A DNA stretch of 64,000 nt from CAYXZQ01 sp963717515 (GCA_963717515.1 OY970338.1:1774931-1838930); one strand, 5' to 3'. Positions 18,309 through 26,701 are shown, numbered from the stretch's first letter. Notes: a model not told the origin generated them from the sequence alone. Numbers and translations are program-made.

Positions 18309-19780
18309 TCCCTCCTCTTACCCTGGAACCTGTAGAAATATATGTAAAGAAATGCAATGAGCGGGACTATGATGAATGGGATGAGCAGCCTGGAATTACT
18401 CTCGATGCATGTGCCTTCCGGGATGCTGAAAAGGCCTCTTGTGCATGTGCTGTTCCCGTTTATCACATATTGGGTGCCATGGACCACTGCCACTGTTGCA
18501 GGTGTGAAGCTTACCTTGCTGTTGATCTCATAGGAAAGGTTGAGCACCTGGCCTTCTGTGACGCTCGGGAAATACCAGACAAATAAGGGGTCAGGCTCTA
18601 GTATGCTGAGAGGCCTCTCTTTCAGAAACGTGATGTTGTCTATGGACTGGGCGATGCATTTCGGTACAAATTCATATACATAGAGATCCTTGATCTCTCC
18701 ATTCACCCGTATGATTGTGCTGATAATAGTCCTGTCTGTTGACGGGTCAGACATCAGCCTCTTCTCGATATGCAGCCTGTCTTTAGTTAGCCTGAAATCT
18801 TCTAACTTCTTTTCAAGCTCATCCTCGAGGCCTGTCCCGTTCAATCCCTGGAGAATCAGTGCTTTTCTCAATATGTTTAGTGACTCAATCTCATCAGGCA
18901 GGGGAAGCTCGATTGTTCTTGTTGAAGCATCATCATTGTCAGTTGTGGAATTCCCTGCTGGCATGGGCAGGGATTCCGGAGCGTCATCTGCCGGATTTTC
19001 CATGACATCTTCTGTCACATTGTGTGAATCTGTTATGTTTTCTGGCTGACCTGTCTGATGATCCGGTGGATTGCATGATGGTCCTATTGCGCCGTCCATA
19101 TACCTGTTGCCCTGGTTTTCAATGCAGTAGATATTGCCTGTATCCTCCATGACCTGCGCTGCAAAGCCTGTATGATGGATATCATTCGAATACATCAGGT
19201 TGCCTGTGTTTTTCTGGTTGAGATAGAATCCTAGAAGTCTCCCGTAGAGTATGTTCCTTGATACATTGTTGTTGTCAGATGAGCTCATGTATATGGCATA
19301 ATCGCTGCCATTGACTTTGTTCTTGATTATAGTATTTATCCCTGATCCAGAAAGCACTATCCCTGACTCTGAATTGTTTGATGCAATGTTTGAGATTATC
19401 CTGTTGTGGTCTGAACCGGAGATGAGGATCCCTATGTTATTGTCTGTCAAGACATTGCCTGCAAGAATGCTGTCTGTTGCATATGTCAGCGCGATTCCGA
19501 CCTGGAAATTCTTCAACCTGCAATTCCTTACAACTACTCCCTGCTTGCTGTTGATGAGCAAACCGAACCCCTCATCATGCCCGATAATTATGGTGTTGTT
19601 GCAGATGATAGAGATGCTGCTGTTGTCGATTGTCAGCCCGTCATCCAGGTAATATGTTCCCGGGCATAAGGTGCTAGTGTCCCTGATGACCATGCTTGCT
19701 TTGGGTTCTATGCAGCTGCCAAGTACGGCTGATGATAAGACTGCAAATGCCGTAATAAAAGCAATTATCCTACGCATCAT
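18305..19780 (-). CDS. NosD-like right-handed beta-helix surface protein with C-terminal anchor
   Basis: Protein of 491 residues. Signal peptide (MMRRIIAFITAFAVLSSAVLG), then right-handed parallel beta-helix repeats over residues about 45-210 (the recurring 'NxGIxLxxSxxNxIxxNxxxxN' pattern of NosD/PbH1 proteins). After an Asn/Asp/Ser-rich linker comes a helical and beta domain, and at the end a transmembrane helix followed by the basic tail RFQGKRRD. Beta-helices of this sort bind or cleave polysaccharides or act as adhesins. The start has a second ATG one codon on. Function is inferred only from the fold. Confidence 0.75.
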   Translation of the reverse strand: MMRRIIAFITAFAVLSSAVLGSCIEPKASMVIRDTSTLCPGTYYLDDGLTIDNSSISIICNNTIIIGHDEGFGLLINSKQGVVVRNCRLKNFQVGIALTYATDSILAGNVLTDNNIGILISGSDHNRIISNIASNNSESGIVLSGSGINTIIKNKVNGSDYAIYMSSSDNNNVSRNILYGRLLGFYLNQKNTGNLMYSNDIHHTGFAAQVMEDTGNIYCIENQGNRYMDGAIGPSCNPPDHQTGQPENITDSHNVTEDVMENPADDAPESLPMPAGNSTTDNDDASTRTIELPLPDEIESLNILRKALILQGLNGTGLEDELEKKLEDFRLTKDRLHIEKRLMSDPSTDRTIISTIIRVNGEIKDLYVYEFVPKCIAQSIDNITFLKERPLSILEPDPLFVWYFPSVTEGQVLNLSYEINSKVSFTPATVAVVHGTQYVINGNSTCTRGLFSIPEGTCIESNSRLLIPFIIVPLIAFLYIYFYRFQGKRRD

Positions 19781-19800
19781 ATGATATTGCTTAACATTAT

Positions 19801-21870
19801 TTAAATAATTTTTGATATTCTGCTTGAATGCTCTGTCTTTGTGACCCTCAGTACAGAATCCACGAAAGCCTCGATCTTTGCCTCATGGCTGACAATGATT
19901 ACCTGGGGGATGCTGATCATGTCAAGCAGTCCCCTGATCCTGTCGAGCTGCTCATCAGAGAATCCGTCTGTTGGCTCATCCAGGATTATTATGTCTTTTG
20001 TCTTTATATGAGAGATGAAGTCATTTATGACCTTGTTGAGAGCCAGTCGGTAGGCAAGGGCGATGGAGGTCTTCTCCCCTCCTGACATATGCTCAAGTTC
20101 CAGATCGTATCCGTTCTGCATTATTGCTGGCGAGAACTCATCATCCAGCCTTGCGGATATGGCATCATCCTCGATGAGGGACTGGAACCATTCGACAAAA
20201 TACTCGTTGAATTCCATGTATAATTGGCTCATGACATGCTTCTCCATGGAATGCATCAGGTTGATGAAATGCTCCTCGAGCCAGTTGACCAAAGCATTGA
20301 TATCCCTTATACCCTGCTTTATCTCAAGCTTTGATCTTATCTCGTCAGCAAGCACGTCAATCGTCTTCTCAATCTCCTCTTTTTTGTTGTTGAGCCCTGC
20401 AAGCTCCAGGTCAAACTGCCTCTCAGTTTTTTCAAGCTGCACAAGCTCTGTTTTTGCTGCATTGAACTTCCCTTCAGTGTCCAAACCTTTTGAAATCATC
20501 TCTTTCAGCGCCAGTTTTTTCTTGTTGATATCCCCAATCTCTCTCTTCAGGCTGTCCTGGCGCATGGACAGCTTTTTTATAGACTCCCTGTTCTTTAATA
20601 GAGCCCTTAGCCTCTCATCCGACCTGATAGCCTCTTTTTCCTTCTCCCGAAACATGATGAGCTGGCTCCTGTGCTTGGATATGACCTCCCTTATTCCAGA
20701 CTGTTTTCTGCCAAGATTCTCAAGCTCAGACTCTGCCTTTACCTTTTTCTCTTGCTCCCGTGTCCTTATCCTTTCCTTGTAATCATCGCCCACAGCCTGT
20801 TCACAGGTCGGGCAGATGTCAAGCCTTGCTATCTTATCAGCCGCTTCAACCGAAAGCTTTGAGACCATGTCAAGCTGGCTTATCCTCTTTTGGATTGTCT
20901 TCTCATCTTTTTCCGATTCAGATATCCAGGCCTCTATCTTATCTATCTCTGTCCCGATCTTTGCTATGTCCTGCCTGTCTTTTGGCACAGTATCTGTTAT
21001 CCTGCTGTTCTCTTTCTCAAGCTCCTCAATGTCAGAGCTGTTCCTCTTATGTTGCAGGAGCCTGTCCCTGAGGTCATGGTCGTGAATCTCCAGCTCCTTT
21101 CTGCACCTGTTCAGCTCTTCCATCTGCCTCTCAACAACTGCTATCGCTTGTTTTTTTTCCAACAGGTCTTTTTTTGCCTTATCAGCTTTCGGGACAAGCT
21201 CCCTGGCATGCTTTTCAGCTGCCTGGGACTCCTCATTTTTTCCCTTGAGCTGCTCGAGCTTCTCAGCCAGGTCATAGATTCTTGCTGCATCCTCCCTGGC
21301 CCTGCCTCTTAACTCCCTGATGTATACAAGGCAGTTCTCCCTGACTGTCTTGTACTTGTCTATTCCGAAAACTTTCCTGAGCGTGCCCAGGCGGAGCTGA
21401 CTGTCCTCGAAGAGGATTGCCTTCATCTGTTCCTGGGGTGTGTAGACTGTGTACCTGTAGATCAGCTCCTTGTGCTTAGTCAGCAGGTCCTTCGGGTAGC
21501 CGAGAAGCTCAAGCACCCTTGCCTTGAGCTCGACAGCAGTCCCGTCCATCCTCACGCCGTTTATGATGATGTACCCGGCATCCTGCTTGATGTCATTTTT
21601 GGTCTTTTTCAGCACCCTCCTGATTATTATCTCATCATCATCTATCTGGAGCTTAAGCTCGACAGAGCCTGTCTTTGCCCCTTTCCTGAGGAGGGCCTGG
21701 CCTGTGAGATCGGGCTTTCTCACTCCGAAGAGGGCGAATTCGACAGAAAGGAGGATCGATGACTTGCCAGAGCCGATGTCGCCTGAGAGAAGGACTGTCC
21801 CTTTCGGGAACTGCATTTTCTCACTCGTGTATGAGCGGATGTTCTCAAGCTTCAGGGATTTGAGCAGCAT
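19801..21870 (-). CDS. rad50: Rad50-like SMC-type ATPase with zinc hook
   Basis: ABC-type ATPase that with Mre11 processes DNA double-strand ends. Walker A is GDIGSGKS (residues 30-37). Long coiled-coil arms flank a zinc hook CPTC near the middle. The signature is MSGGEKTS, Walker B is IIILDEPTDGF and the H-loop is VSHE. At 689 residues it is shorter than typical archaeal Rad50 (about 850-900), mainly through shorter coils. ATG 21870 fits a TATA (aatttaaagc) 20-25 bases upstream; an in-frame ATG at 21888 is less likely. No mre11 gene is adjacent, which is unusual for an archaeon. Confidence 0.85.
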   Translation of the reverse strand: MLLKSLKLENIRSYTSEKMQFPKGTVLLSGDIGSGKSSILLSVEFALFGVRKPDLTGQALLRKGAKTGSVELKLQIDDDEIIIRRVLKKTKNDIKQDAGYIIINGVRMDGTAVELKARVLELLGYPKDLLTKHKELIYRYTVYTPQEQMKAILFEDSQLRLGTLRKVFGIDKYKTVRENCLVYIRELRGRAREDAARIYDLAEKLEQLKGKNEESQAAEKHARELVPKADKAKKDLLEKKQAIAVVERQMEELNRCRKELEIHDHDLRDRLLQHKRNSSDIEELEKENSRITDTVPKDRQDIAKIGTEIDKIEAWISESEKDEKTIQKRISQLDMVSKLSVEAADKIARLDICPTCEQAVGDDYKERIRTREQEKKVKAESELENLGRKQSGIREVISKHRSQLIMFREKEKEAIRSDERLRALLKNRESIKKLSMRQDSLKREIGDINKKKLALKEMISKGLDTEGKFNAAKTELVQLEKTERQFDLELAGLNNKKEEIEKTIDVLADEIRSKLEIKQGIRDINALVNWLEEHFINLMHSMEKHVMSQLYMEFNEYFVEWFQSLIEDDAISARLDDEFSPAIMQNGYDLELEHMSGGEKTSIALAYRLALNKVINDFISHIKTKDIIILDEPTDGFSDEQLDRIRGLLDMISIPQVIIVSHEAKIEAFVDSVLRVTKTEHSSRISKII

Positions 21871-21901
21871 AGAAATAGGAATGCGCAAAGCTTTAAATTA
21901 C

Positions 21902-23062
21902 TTATGCCTCTCTTCTCATCCTGAATGAGATGTCCTTGGATTTCTCGACCTGGGGCTGGTCGAATGGATCTACATCACGAAGCCTGCATGAGTAGACAGC
22001 AACATACTGCCAGAAAGCGATAAGCTCTGTAATGCTGTCCTCATCAATCTTCTCCAGCCTTATGATTGCTGCAGGGATCTTCTCTTCGAGCGCATTCTCA
22101 TACGTGCCTGTAAGCTCTGCATCGAATGACTTATACAGCTTGTTGCGGCTGATATGTCCAAGCGTCCCGTCCCTGAGATTGATGCCCTGGAGTTCCTCAG
22201 GGAAATCGACTTCTGATTCCCTGTCATCCTGCCCTGCTGTAAGGAAGAGCACACACATGTTTCTCCTTCCACCGAATAGCCTCTGGTTTGTGTGGTGCTG
22301 GGACTCTGGGGCAGGGACCACCAGGAAATTCTGGCCCTTGCCCTGCTTGCACACAGACTCGTGCATGAGCTGGGTTATGTATATCTCAAAGCCCTCTAGC
22401 CTGTATGAATAGATTGGCATGAATACTTCAGTCATTCCCCTTGATTCGAGGTCTGCCAGGGAGATGGAGAGACTAAGCGCGTCATTATTGTCCTGGGAAT
22501 ATTTTTCATAAGCCTTTTGAAGTGCAGCATCAATCTTATCGATATCCATTCCAAGAACAGCAAGGGGAAAATAAGCAAGCGCCCCTCTTGTCAGGAACCT
22601 GTCAGTCTTGTGAGGGACAAACAGGACAGGGATACCCTTCTTCTCTGCAATCTTCCTGAGTGCGCCATCATTCTCTGCTGTGATGACTACCATCCTGTAT
22701 CCAAGAAACCTGCTCATTATCTCAAGAGCTCCGACATTTGTGCCTGAGGTGCTCGATGTTATCACAAGGGTCTCTTCAATGCTGTTATTTCTGATGGTCT
22801 CATCAATCAGGTCAGGCTCCATAGAATTGAGTATGGTGACTTGTTTATCTCCTTTGTAGAGGGCTTTCCAAAGCACGAGGAAACTGTTGACTGCGCCGCC
22901 GTTGCCGATGACAATCATCCTGCTGTATGCCTGGTATTGGCGGGCAAGCTTCATGATACTTCCCAGATCAGGCCCGAGGTCATGGAAAAAGGGCTTTTCT
23001 CCTGTGCATGGCCTTGTCGCTATTTCTCCAAGCCCTGAGAAATCAATTTCCAAACCCTTCAC
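21902..23062 (-). CDS. pgi: Glucose-6-phosphate isomerase (SIS superfamily)
   Basis: Interconverts glucose 6-phosphate and fructose 6-phosphate. It has two SIS domains with VIGNGGAVNSF and SSTSGTN in the first sugar-phosphate site, HESVCKQGKGQNFLVVPAPE and ESQHHTNQRLFGG near the active site, and the terminal WQYVAVYSCRLRDVDPFDQP segment close to the 'NPFDQPGVE' signature of PGI. At 386 residues it is shorter than bacterial PGI. It lies ten bases downstream of another isomerase-like gene, so both are co-transcribed. Confidence 0.8.
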   Translation of the reverse strand: MKGLEIDFSGLGEIATRPCTGEKPFFHDLGPDLGSIMKLARQYQAYSRMIVIGNGGAVNSFLVLWKALYKGDKQVTILNSMEPDLIDETIRNNSIEETLVITSSTSGTNVGALEIMSRFLGYRMVVITAENDGALRKIAEKKGIPVLFVPHKTDRFLTRGALAYFPLAVLGMDIDKIDAALQKAYEKYSQDNNDALSLSISLADLESRGMTEVFMPIYSYRLEGFEIYITQLMHESVCKQGKGQNFLVVPAPESQHHTNQRLFGGRRNMCVLFLTAGQDDRESEVDFPEELQGINLRDGTLGHISRNKLYKSFDAELTGTYENALEEKIPAAIIRLEKIDEDSITELIAFWQYVAVYSCRLRDVDPFDQPQVEKSKDISFRMRREA

Positions 23063-23072
23063 CCCCTTGTTT

Positions 23073-24134
23073 TCAGTATGTCTTGAACTCTTCCCTGTAC
23101 TTCTGCACCAGGTCTTCCTCTATCTTGTAGTATTCGCTGAGGTAGTATGATGTGATGTCTGCGATGAATGCGCATGTCATGAGCCTTGAAAGCTTGTTCG
23201 TCCCCTTAATCAGTATCTCTGTCGTACCGTGGCCCTTGTTCCTGATTATCTTCTTTGCTGTCGCCATTGACTTATTTATCAGGTCAGAGTCCCCCTGGTC
23301 CCTGATGAACACCAGGTAGAAGTCCCAGATGTCTTTGATATAAGCGTTAAGGTCGCTGTATGCTGCGTCAGAGAATACACCTGAGAAGCATGGGATCTTC
23401 GCATTGAGGTTGAACTGCATCTTCCAGTAGTTGGTGATCACTGAGAGCTCAGGCGAGCTGTAGATAACTGGCACCCTGTCCCTGAGCTTTTCGTAGAGTA
23501 CCTTTGCCATGTCCCTTAGCTCCTGGCTCTTGAGGCTCTTTATGGTTTCATCCATGATCTCCTTCTGGGGTTTTATCAATGATGAGTTCTCGAGTATGGC
23601 AATCAGGGGGAAGAGGATGTAGCACAATGTCGTGCTCTCGACAAGGTTCTTCGGCAGTATGATATGCTCTGTATTGTTCCTTGTGAAACCCTCGACAAGC
23701 CTTCCTCCAGAGGACAGCCCGACAATCCTGCATCCCTTCCTTAGTGCGTTCTTGTAACAGCTTATGGCCTCCTCGTCATTCCCTGTGTATGACGCGATGA
23801 CAGCAAGGGTCTTCGCATCGACATCCTCAGGGAGCGAAAAATCCCTCACTACCCTCATGTCGAACCTGTATTCAGAGAGGTATTCCCTGAGTATCTCCCC
23901 TGCTTGTGCATTTATGCCGATTCCGGCGATGACAATCTTCTCGAACCTGTCGAGGAGCTTGAACTCGCCTGTCAGCTTGAGGGCATTCTGTATATGGAAC
24001 GGGAGGTTCTGGATGATGCTCTTCTGGGTCGGCCTGTACTTATCTGCCATCTGCTTTCTCTTCCTGAGCCCCCTGAAGAGGCCTTTTTGCTCCTGCTGCT
24101 TGATGTCATCGATAAGTTTTGAGGTGTCGACCAT
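23073..24134 (-). CDS. Phosphoglucose/phosphomannose isomerase-like SIS protein
   Basis: Protein of 353 residues resembling the bifunctional archaeal PGI/PMI family. The first SIS domain is clear (IVIAGIGINAQAGEIL, then SYTGNDEEAISCYKNALRKG and GLSSGGRLVE). In the second half, the segment expected to read like PExNHNE in this family is FSDAAYSDLNAY, so the usual acidic/His pair is not evident and activity is uncertain. A divergent promoter (TATA tataaattta, about 24155-24165) lies 26 bases upstream. With the adjacent pgi gene this gives two isomerase-fold proteins in one operon. Confidence 0.7.
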   Translation of the reverse strand: MVDTSKLIDDIKQQEQKGLFRGLRKRKQMADKYRPTQKSIIQNLPFHIQNALKLTGEFKLLDRFEKIVIAGIGINAQAGEILREYLSEYRFDMRVVRDFSLPEDVDAKTLAVIASYTGNDEEAISCYKNALRKGCRIVGLSSGGRLVEGFTRNNTEHIILPKNLVESTTLCYILFPLIAILENSSLIKPQKEIMDETIKSLKSQELRDMAKVLYEKLRDRVPVIYSSPELSVITNYWKMQFNLNAKIPCFSGVFSDAAYSDLNAYIKDIWDFYLVFIRDQGDSDLINKSMATAKKIIRNKGHGTTEILIKGTNKLSRLMTCAFIADITSYYLSEYYKIEEDLVQKYREEFKTY

Positions 24135-24231
24135 AAGTCTAGGATAAACAATTGTTCTTTATAAATTTATATGGTAATAAATATTCTATTAATAGAAAAA
24201 TTTATATATTAATATAGTATATAGTATATCT

Positions 24232-24702
24232 ATGCGTAGATATGGTAGATTAAAAAAGAATATAACAGCTGTCGGACTCGTGATTTTACTTGTTGTTTTT
24301 GTGTACGTCGTGACCACTGCAATCAATGCAGTGAGTGCCGATGACCCTCCTGAATGCAGTGATGCGTTAATCATTGTGAAGGATGCATGCTTCAACACAC
24401 AGAAGTCAGCTTTTGACAATTTCCAGACCACTGTGAGGCTAAGCCTTCAGAACAGGGAGAAGGACATAAACGGTTTTTCCATCAAGATATTCGGGGAGAG
24501 GGGAGTCCATCCTGTCGTCATCTTCAGGACACTGGGCTCGCTTGCAGAAGCTACCCTCTCAGCTCCCTATGACAAGGCGGTGTATGGCGAGATAAGGAAG
24601 ATAGAGATAGACCCCATAATCAACCTGAACCAGAACATTGTCTACTGCGCAAGCTCTCACGGGAGCTCTTATGAGGAAGAAGTCCTTCCATGCGGGGAAT
24701 AA
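24232..24702 (+). CDS. Single-helix secreted or membrane protein, unknown function
   Basis: Protein of 156 residues with a basic start (MRRYGRLKKN), a hydrophobic helix (AVGLVILLVVFVYVVTTAIN) and an extracellular beta-rich domain with four Cys. The N-terminus is reminiscent of archaeal class III (pilin-type) signal peptides, where a basic stretch precedes a helix, but the processing site is not clear. TATA-like aaatttatatatta lies in the 97-base divergent promoter region shared with the isomerase operon. Family not recognised. Confidence 0.6.
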   Translation: MRRYGRLKKNITAVGLVILLVVFVYVVTTAINAVSADDPPECSDALIIVKDACFNTQKSAFDNFQTTVRLSLQNREKDINGFSIKIFGERGVHPVVIFRTLGSLAEATLSAPYDKAVYGEIRKIEIDPIINLNQNIVYCASSHGSSYEEEVLPCGE

Positions 24703-24748
24703 CTTTAAATACAACCTGTCCTTAACCGGCCCCAGCATTGTGATACTG

Positions 24749-24943
24749 ATGGGAAGAATAAAGACGCAGCTGGTAAAAAGGACTACTCTGAGCCTATATA
24801 GTGACCACAGGGAGAAATTCAAGAAAGATTTTGCCGAGAACAAGACCATAGTTGCAAAACTGCTTGATTTTCCGTCAAAGAAGATTAGGAATACTGTTGC
24901 AGGATACCTTACAAGGCTTGTGAAGACCGAGAAAGAGATTTAG
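24749..24943 (+). CDS. rps17e: Small-subunit ribosomal protein S17e
   Basis: Archaeal/eukaryotic-specific 30S subunit protein. The 64 residues starting MGRIKTQLVKRT and containing SKKIRNTVAGYLTRLVK match the S17e family over its entire length. ATG 24749 is chosen because the family starts at MGRIKT; the frame extends upstream without homology. TATA-like ctttaaatac lies at about 24706-24715. It is followed 16 bases on by alba, suggesting a common transcript. Confidence 0.93.
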   Translation: MGRIKTQLVKRTTLSLYSDHREKFKKDFAENKTIVAKLLDFPSKKIRNTVAGYLTRLVKTEKEI

Positions 24944-24959
24944 CAGGGGGGGTGCGAAA

Positions 24960-25241
24960 ATGACTCTTGACAACTCTATTTTTATTGGAGGCAAGCCCTT
25001 CATGAATTATGTTACAAGCGTGGTGATGCAGTTCACGACTAAGGATGCAAATGAGGTCATTATCAAGGCCCGGGGCAAGTTCATATCAAGGGCAGTGGAC
25101 GTGTCTGAAGTCGCCTCAAAACGGTTTCTCAAGGACCAGGTCAAGCTCAAGGAAATACTGATCGATTCCGAAGAGTTCAAGAACAAGGAAGGACGGGACG
25201 TGCGGGTATCGACTATTGAGATTGTCCTTTCAAAGGCCTAG
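24960..25241 (+). CDS. albA: DNA/RNA-binding chromatin protein Alba
   Basis: Archaeal chromatin and RNA-binding protein of 93 residues. The sequence shows the family hallmarks IFIGGKPFMNYVTSVVMQF and IIKARGKFISRAVDVSEVA, which include the lysine and arginine patch that contacts nucleic acid and the site acetylated in Sulfolobus Alba. GGGGGTG lies just before the ATG as a Shine-Dalgarno site. Transcribed with S17e. Confidence 0.95.
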   Translation: MTLDNSIFIGGKPFMNYVTSVVMQFTTKDANEVIIKARGKFISRAVDVSEVASKRFLKDQVKLKEILIDSEEFKNKEGRDVRVSTIEIVLSKA

Positions 25242-25258
25242 GGTTCTTTTGATTAACT

Positions 25259-25269
25259 TTATATATAAA
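25259..25269 (+). promoter_or_regulatory. TATA promoter for the tRNA 5'-half
   Basis: ttatatataaa is centred about 25 bases before G25290, the position corresponding to nucleotide 1 of a tRNA. The spacing equals that of the intact tRNA-Arg at 25496 (aaaatattaaaag, about 25459-25471). Both copies therefore look transcribed independently. Confidence 0.6.
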
Positions 25270-25289
25270 TCGTGATTTGATTATGTCAT

Positions 25290-25322
25290 GGGCCTGTGGT
25301 GTAATGGATAGCGCAGTCAGCC
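25290..25322 (+). other. tRNA 5' half without an adjacent 3' half
   Basis: The first 21 bases are identical to the 5' end of the tRNA-Arg at 25496 (acceptor strand, positions 8-9, D-stem and D-loop). D-stem strands GTGT and GCGC pair. The following anticodon-stem strand would be GTCAG, but position 33 would be C rather than the invariant U. No T-arm (GTTCGAAT) and no strand complementary to the acceptor GGGCCTG occurs in the next 170 bases. It may be a tRNA pseudogene, the 5' piece of a trans-spliced split tRNA, or a gene interrupted by the structured sequence that follows. Confidence 0.55.
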
Positions 25323-25343
25323 AATTTTTTAAGAAAAACTTAT

Positions 25344-25362
25344 CAAGAATCAAAGATTCTTG
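25344..25362 (+). repeat. Perfect hairpin, copy 1 of a covarying hairpin element
   Basis: CAAGAATC, a three-base loop AAA, then GATTCTTG forms an 8-bp perfect stem. A second copy at 34734-34752 has the same size and loop length and differs in the stem by a compensatory G-C to A-T change. More structure follows here: GGGAAT/ATTCCC at about 25371-25390 and TTCTGC/GCAGAA near 25420-25435, but no T-run typical of a terminator. Confidence 0.5.
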
Positions 25363-25495
25363 GAAGGTCTCGGGAATGCCTGAAATTCCCTCAACCTGGT
25401 AAAAACAAGGGCGACATTCTGCTTGCGCAGAAGTCCCCCCAGGACTCCTTCTTTTGGCAAAATATTAAAAGGATGACAGAACAACTGTCAGTTAT

Positions 25496-25660
25496 GGGCC
25501 TGTGGTGTAATGGATAGCACAATCGGCTTCGGACAACTTTTTGTGTTCATCCTTCGGATGAAACAAAACCTTGACTAAAATTCCGGGGGTTGGCTTTCAG
25601 CCAAGCCCCCTAATGGTTGGAAGTTACCGGTTAATCGGGGTTCGAATCCCCGCAGGCTCA
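25496..25660 (+). tRNA. tRNA-Arg (UCG anticodon) with a 93-nt intron
   Basis: Exon 1 (25496-25532) gives acceptor GGGCCTG, D-arm GTGT/GCAC, anticodon stem ATCGG and loop CTTCGG with anticodon TCG. Exon 2 (25626-25660) gives A38, CCGGT, the T-arm CGGGG-TTCGAAT-CCCCG and the acceptor strand CAGGCTC plus discriminator A. The intron (25533-25625) sits at the canonical archaeal 37/38 position. It folds into two strong hairpins (TTCATCC/GGATGAA and a GGGGG/CCCCC stem near 25585-25612). CCA is not encoded. An inverted repeat TGACAG/CTGTCA lies between the TATA and position 1 (25474-25490). Confidence 0.9.
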
Positions 25661-25681
25661 TCAATTCTTCATGTTATTATG

Positions 25682-26200
25682 TTATATAGAAGTCTCTAAA
25701 TGTAAACGCCTTTCATTCTCTCGTTTTTTATCTTCTTCTTCGTCCTCTGCCCGATGTCTTGCCTGATCCTGCTCCATGACATTCGTCCCGTATTGCACAT
25801 TTATTCTCTGTGTCTCAAGATCAATGCGTTTCCTCTCATCATCCGCTTTTTGGATTTCTCTTTGCTGTATTACAAGTTCTGCTTCCCACTCTTTCTGTTG
25901 ATCCCATTGTACCTGATTCTTCTGTTTTGCAGCCTCATTCTCATCAATTTCTGCCTGCTCTGCTGCCTGATTAGCTGATGACTGCTGCATACGTGAAAAC
26001 ATTTCCTCTTTTTCAATGAGCCGGTCCATGAATGTGTTAGTGAGAATCTCTTTTAATAATGCCTTATCATAGCCCTTTGCAATCAGTGCCTGCTCAATAT
26101 CATGTCCGGATCTACCGATATGCGAAAGGTTGTTTATCTCTTCCCATACCTTATTCTTCTCAACCAATCCCATTGATATCCCTTTCCGGTCCTGCATCAA
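25682..26200 (-). CDS. Charged coiled-coil protein, unknown function
   Basis: Protein of up to 172 residues, almost entirely Glu, Gln, Lys, Arg and Asp after residue 65, predicted as one long helix (EAAKQKNQVQWDQQKEWEAE). The N-terminal 60 residues are less biased and might be a small helical domain (SHIGRSGHDIEQALIAKGYD). A second start (MGLVEK, 26173) is possible. It follows immediately after the DUF883-like gene and lies in the same direction, so it is probably the last gene of the small-protein operon. Confidence 0.55.
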   Translation of the reverse strand: MMQDRKGISMGLVEKNKVWEEINNLSHIGRSGHDIEQALIAKGYDKALLKEILTNTFMDRLIEKEEMFSRMQQSSANQAAEQAEIDENEAAKQKNQVQWDQQKEWEAELVIQQREIQKADDERKRIDLETQRINVQYGTNVMEQDQARHRAEDEEEDKKRENERRLHLETSI

Positions 26201-26201
26201 T

Positions 26202-26477
26202 TTACGATTGATTGCTGCGCTTCCTTCTCATCAGAACTGCTGTCGTAACTGCACCGGCAACAACGCCAGTACCTACAGCAAACATCACTGTTTTTTTCGG
26301 GTTCTTTTTGATGTATCCATCGACATTCCCCCTGATCAATATTGCCTTGTCTTTTACATGAGCAAGCGTTTCTTTGCCGCTTTGTCTGAGGTTTTCAGCC
26401 TTGTCCATTATCTTGTCAACGCTTTCGTGAGTTCTCTGTCTTAATCCATTAGATTCATCTGAATTTTTTTTTGTCAT
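26202..26477 (-). CDS. DUF883/YqjD-like small membrane protein
   Basis: Protein of 91 residues with an amphipathic helical body (THESVDKIMDKAENLRQSGK) and, at the C-terminus, YIKKNPKKTVMFAVGTGVVAGAVT followed by a basic tail. This 'helix, positively charged NPxK, Gly/Ala-rich membrane segment' layout is that of the YqjD/ElaB ribosome- and membrane-associated stress proteins of bacteria. AGGGGTG precedes the ATG as Shine-Dalgarno site. Its neighbours are other small bacterial-type envelope-stress proteins. Confidence 0.65.
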   Translation of the reverse strand: MTKKNSDESNGLRQRTHESVDKIMDKAENLRQSGKETLAHVKDKAILIRGNVDGYIKKNPKKTVMFAVGTGVVAGAVTTAVLMRRKRSNQS

Positions 26478-26481
26478 TTTT

Positions 26482-26701
26482 TCACACCCCTGTTAGTTCG
26501 TTTTTAATATCATTGTATTCTTTTTTTGAGATATCTCCTCTGGCATATCTCCCTTTGAGTATTTCCAGAGAATTTGCTGGTCTCTTAATCTTAAATTCCA
26601 CAAACCAGACTATCAGCCAGATTACTGCAACCACAAATAGGTATCATGAATATAAATCCAAAAAATACCCATACATTTCCGAAATCATAGTATCCTATCA
26701 T
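26482..26701 (-). pseudogene. SHOCT-domain small membrane protein, frameshifted
   Basis: ATG 26701 opens a frame giving MIGYYDFGNVWVFFGFIFMI, a first half with a membrane helix. The continuation LFVVAVIWLIVWFVEFKIKR and a textbook SHOCT tail (NSLEILKGRYARGDISKKEY) is in another frame. A single extra base near 26645 (CC in ATACCTA on the minus strand) separates them; without it the product would be 72 residues, normal for this family. The gene is thus broken, or there is a one-base assembly error. It ends five bases before the DUF883-like start. Confidence 0.65.

Noticed and set aside
20063..20782. 239-codon plus-strand frame
   Set aside because: Antisense to the Rad50 coiled coil; Ser/Leu/Phe-rich as expected from reversed Glu/Lys/Arg codons.
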